A stretch of 64,000 nucleotides of DNA, from positions 235,527 through 299,526 of the forward strand of contig VXAU01002492.1 in assembly GCA_013399695.1 (NCBI GenBank). The letters are read 5' to 3'. Source of the DNA: Formicarius rufipectus (lineage: Eukaryota; Chordata; Aves; Passeriformes; Formicariidae). The notes under the pieces were generated by a model. That model was given only the letters and a program-made list of their open reading frames with translations. It did not search any database and was not told the origin of the DNA. The position numbers were made by a program, and so were the translations under genes. Below are positions 62,601 to 64,000 of the stretch, in pieces. Each line of letters begins with the position of its first letter. Positions within the stretch are counted from its first letter, which is position 1.

Positions 62601-64000
62601 GCAGAAGGCAGGTGTTTGCAGCATCATACAGAAGGCAGGTCCATGCAGCCCAGACAGCAGCATTCCCAGGGCAGCAGGAAGGTCCCAGCACAGTCAAGGA
62701 CTCCTGGAGCTTATCAGTGAGTGCTGCTGTCGCTGCAGCTTCAGCTCTGGCCTGGCAGCACTGGATGTGCTGGGGCACAGCTCTGGAACAAGAGCCTGTT
62801 TTCAAAGCAGGGTAATCCCTTTCTGTCTTTGTGTACTAAGTAGACTGTGCAACCCGAGGAGTTGCATTAAGGTGTTTGTGCAGAGAGCCTTTGGTGGTTC
62901 TGTGAGTTGTCTTGGTGACAGCCCATTAGGAAAGCTGGGCTGACACCGAGCACAGACCTGAGGGTCAGTCCTACAGCTCCTGCTTTGAGTTAGAAGCATA
63001 AAGGGCAATTATTATGGGTGAGGTACTTAGGATTGGGCCCCTCAGTAGCAGCAAAAGCTGTATTTTCTGATTAATAATGGAAGTATAAAACCCCTGCAGG
63101 GACGTTTGAAAACAGTTCTGGTGGTCTGGAGCTGGTAAAGCTGAGTGGCTTAAGATCGAGGCAGATTGGCATTTGGAATAAAAGTGATATGTGCTTCTAG
63201 AGTTTATCAAATAATAGTAGTAACAAAAAAGCTGATCCCACACATATTTCTTGCATTTCAGAGCAAAACTTCCATCATTTTAGAAAGCTAGTGAGGTAGT
63301 TTCAACTTGACTGTGCCTCATGCTGAGTTAGGAAAACAGGCAACATGTCTAAATAATGTTGTGCTTCAAGAGCCTGTATTAGAGAGAGGAATTTGAACTG
63401 CACAGCTGGAGCTGGAAAGCACCTGAAAAAGAATCCAAGGCTACTCCCTGTAAAGTGTCTAGTGTAATAATAGCTATTACAGGATCATTACAAACAAAAT
63501 CCTAAGGAAACAAGGTCAGAAATGCAGTGCAAAATGTCTGTTTACTGCATTCATTCTCAGCTGTTGAGAGGGTGATACTTCCACGATGCCAGTGAGATGG
63601 TCCCAGGGAACTGGGGATGGCTGGTAAGTAGCGATGATAGCGTTTTACCCATTCTATAAAACTCAGACACATTTCACCTGAATTGAAAAGTTTACTATTA
63701 TAATAGGTGCTATCCAGTCATATCCTGCATTATGTACTTCTAACAGAATGCACACAGTGAAAGGTAGGCTGTGTTATTTCAAATGTCATGGCAAATATGC
63801 AAGGTCTGCTTCAAAATGGAAATAAGATCAGAAAACACAAACTGATTGTAACATGAGCTGAAAAAGAAAGTACAATAGATGGCAGGTCACACAAGGAACA
63901 AGAATTAATATTCAAACTTCATCTCAGAGTTTAACAAAAGCTGCCTTCTTTCTCATACAATTTTTAAAAATAAACATTGCAATAAAATATGTACACTATT
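62601..64000. other. Unique intronic stretch to the end of the window
   Basis: No exon of the cadherin, other gene, RNA gene or repeat family recognised. Confidence 0.45.

Larger units (their letters stand above)
57006..64000 (+). other. Downstream intron of the cadherin gene (3' end outside window)
   Basis: It begins with the donor gtaggtgactc after the 120-bp exon. The following family exon (usually 168 bp, starting around the IIRTALPNMDRE part of EC2) is not visible, so at least 7 kb of intron follows. It contains two clear CR1 fragments, one possible ancient CR1 and a G-quadruplex-type run. Confidence 0.8.

Noticed and set aside
1..64000. CRISPR arrays, operons, phage or plasmid features
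   Set aside because: The window is vertebrate nuclear sequence with spliced exons and CR1 elements; no regularly spaced repeats or bacterial gene organisation.

Overview
This is a piece of vertebrate nuclear DNA, almost certainly from a bird. It is A/T-rich and has no dense gene packing, and its interspersed repeats are mostly CR1 retroposon fragments with the typical avian 3' end (copies ending in variants of ATTCTATGATTCTATG, or starting with the complement). Three LTR-like copies add to this. The wealth of LTR copies would suit a songbird, but that is inference.

The only genic content I can support is two internal coding exons of a type II classical cadherin on the + strand. The first (39668-39962, 295 bp) encodes most of cadherin repeat EC1 and the EC1-EC2 calcium linker. 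The second (56886-57005, 120 bp) continues into EC2. Splice sites, phases (0 to 1, 1 to 1) and exon lengths fit the conserved type II exon plan. The protein reads most like cadherin-8 (CDH8), with some residues seen in other CDH8/11/24-group members, so the symbol is probable, not certain. The exon before the first and the exon after the second are not in the window. Positions 1-39667, 39963-56885 and 57006-64000 are therefore intron, the outer two incomplete.

The introns hold about fourteen CR1 copies in both orientations, including one CR1 inserted into another (22693-23612), one carrying a relic of the reverse transcriptase region (about 19875-20163), and one starting about 35 bp after the second exon's donor. 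Two probable solitary LTRs have TG...CA ends and exact target duplications: 24572-25004 (6-bp GTGTTC, class II/ERVK-like) and 27171-27856 (5-bp GTCAT, ERVL-like). A third LTR (43633-44037) has four imperfect tandem units and a less certain boundary. Simple repeats (TTTG, A/C-rich, CAT, TA/TG, homopolymers) are scattered between.

The most interesting things to follow are a strong in-frame alternative acceptor 96 nt upstream of the 120-bp exon, which would add 32 residues at the EC1-EC2 junction; the exact paralogue identity of the cadherin; the LTRs with intact target duplications; a CpG-enriched block next to a T16 tract at 6835-7320; and an exon-like 102-bp block at 32419-32520. I see no evidence of a novel multi-gene system, and most longer open frames are translations of CR1 or of intron sequence.
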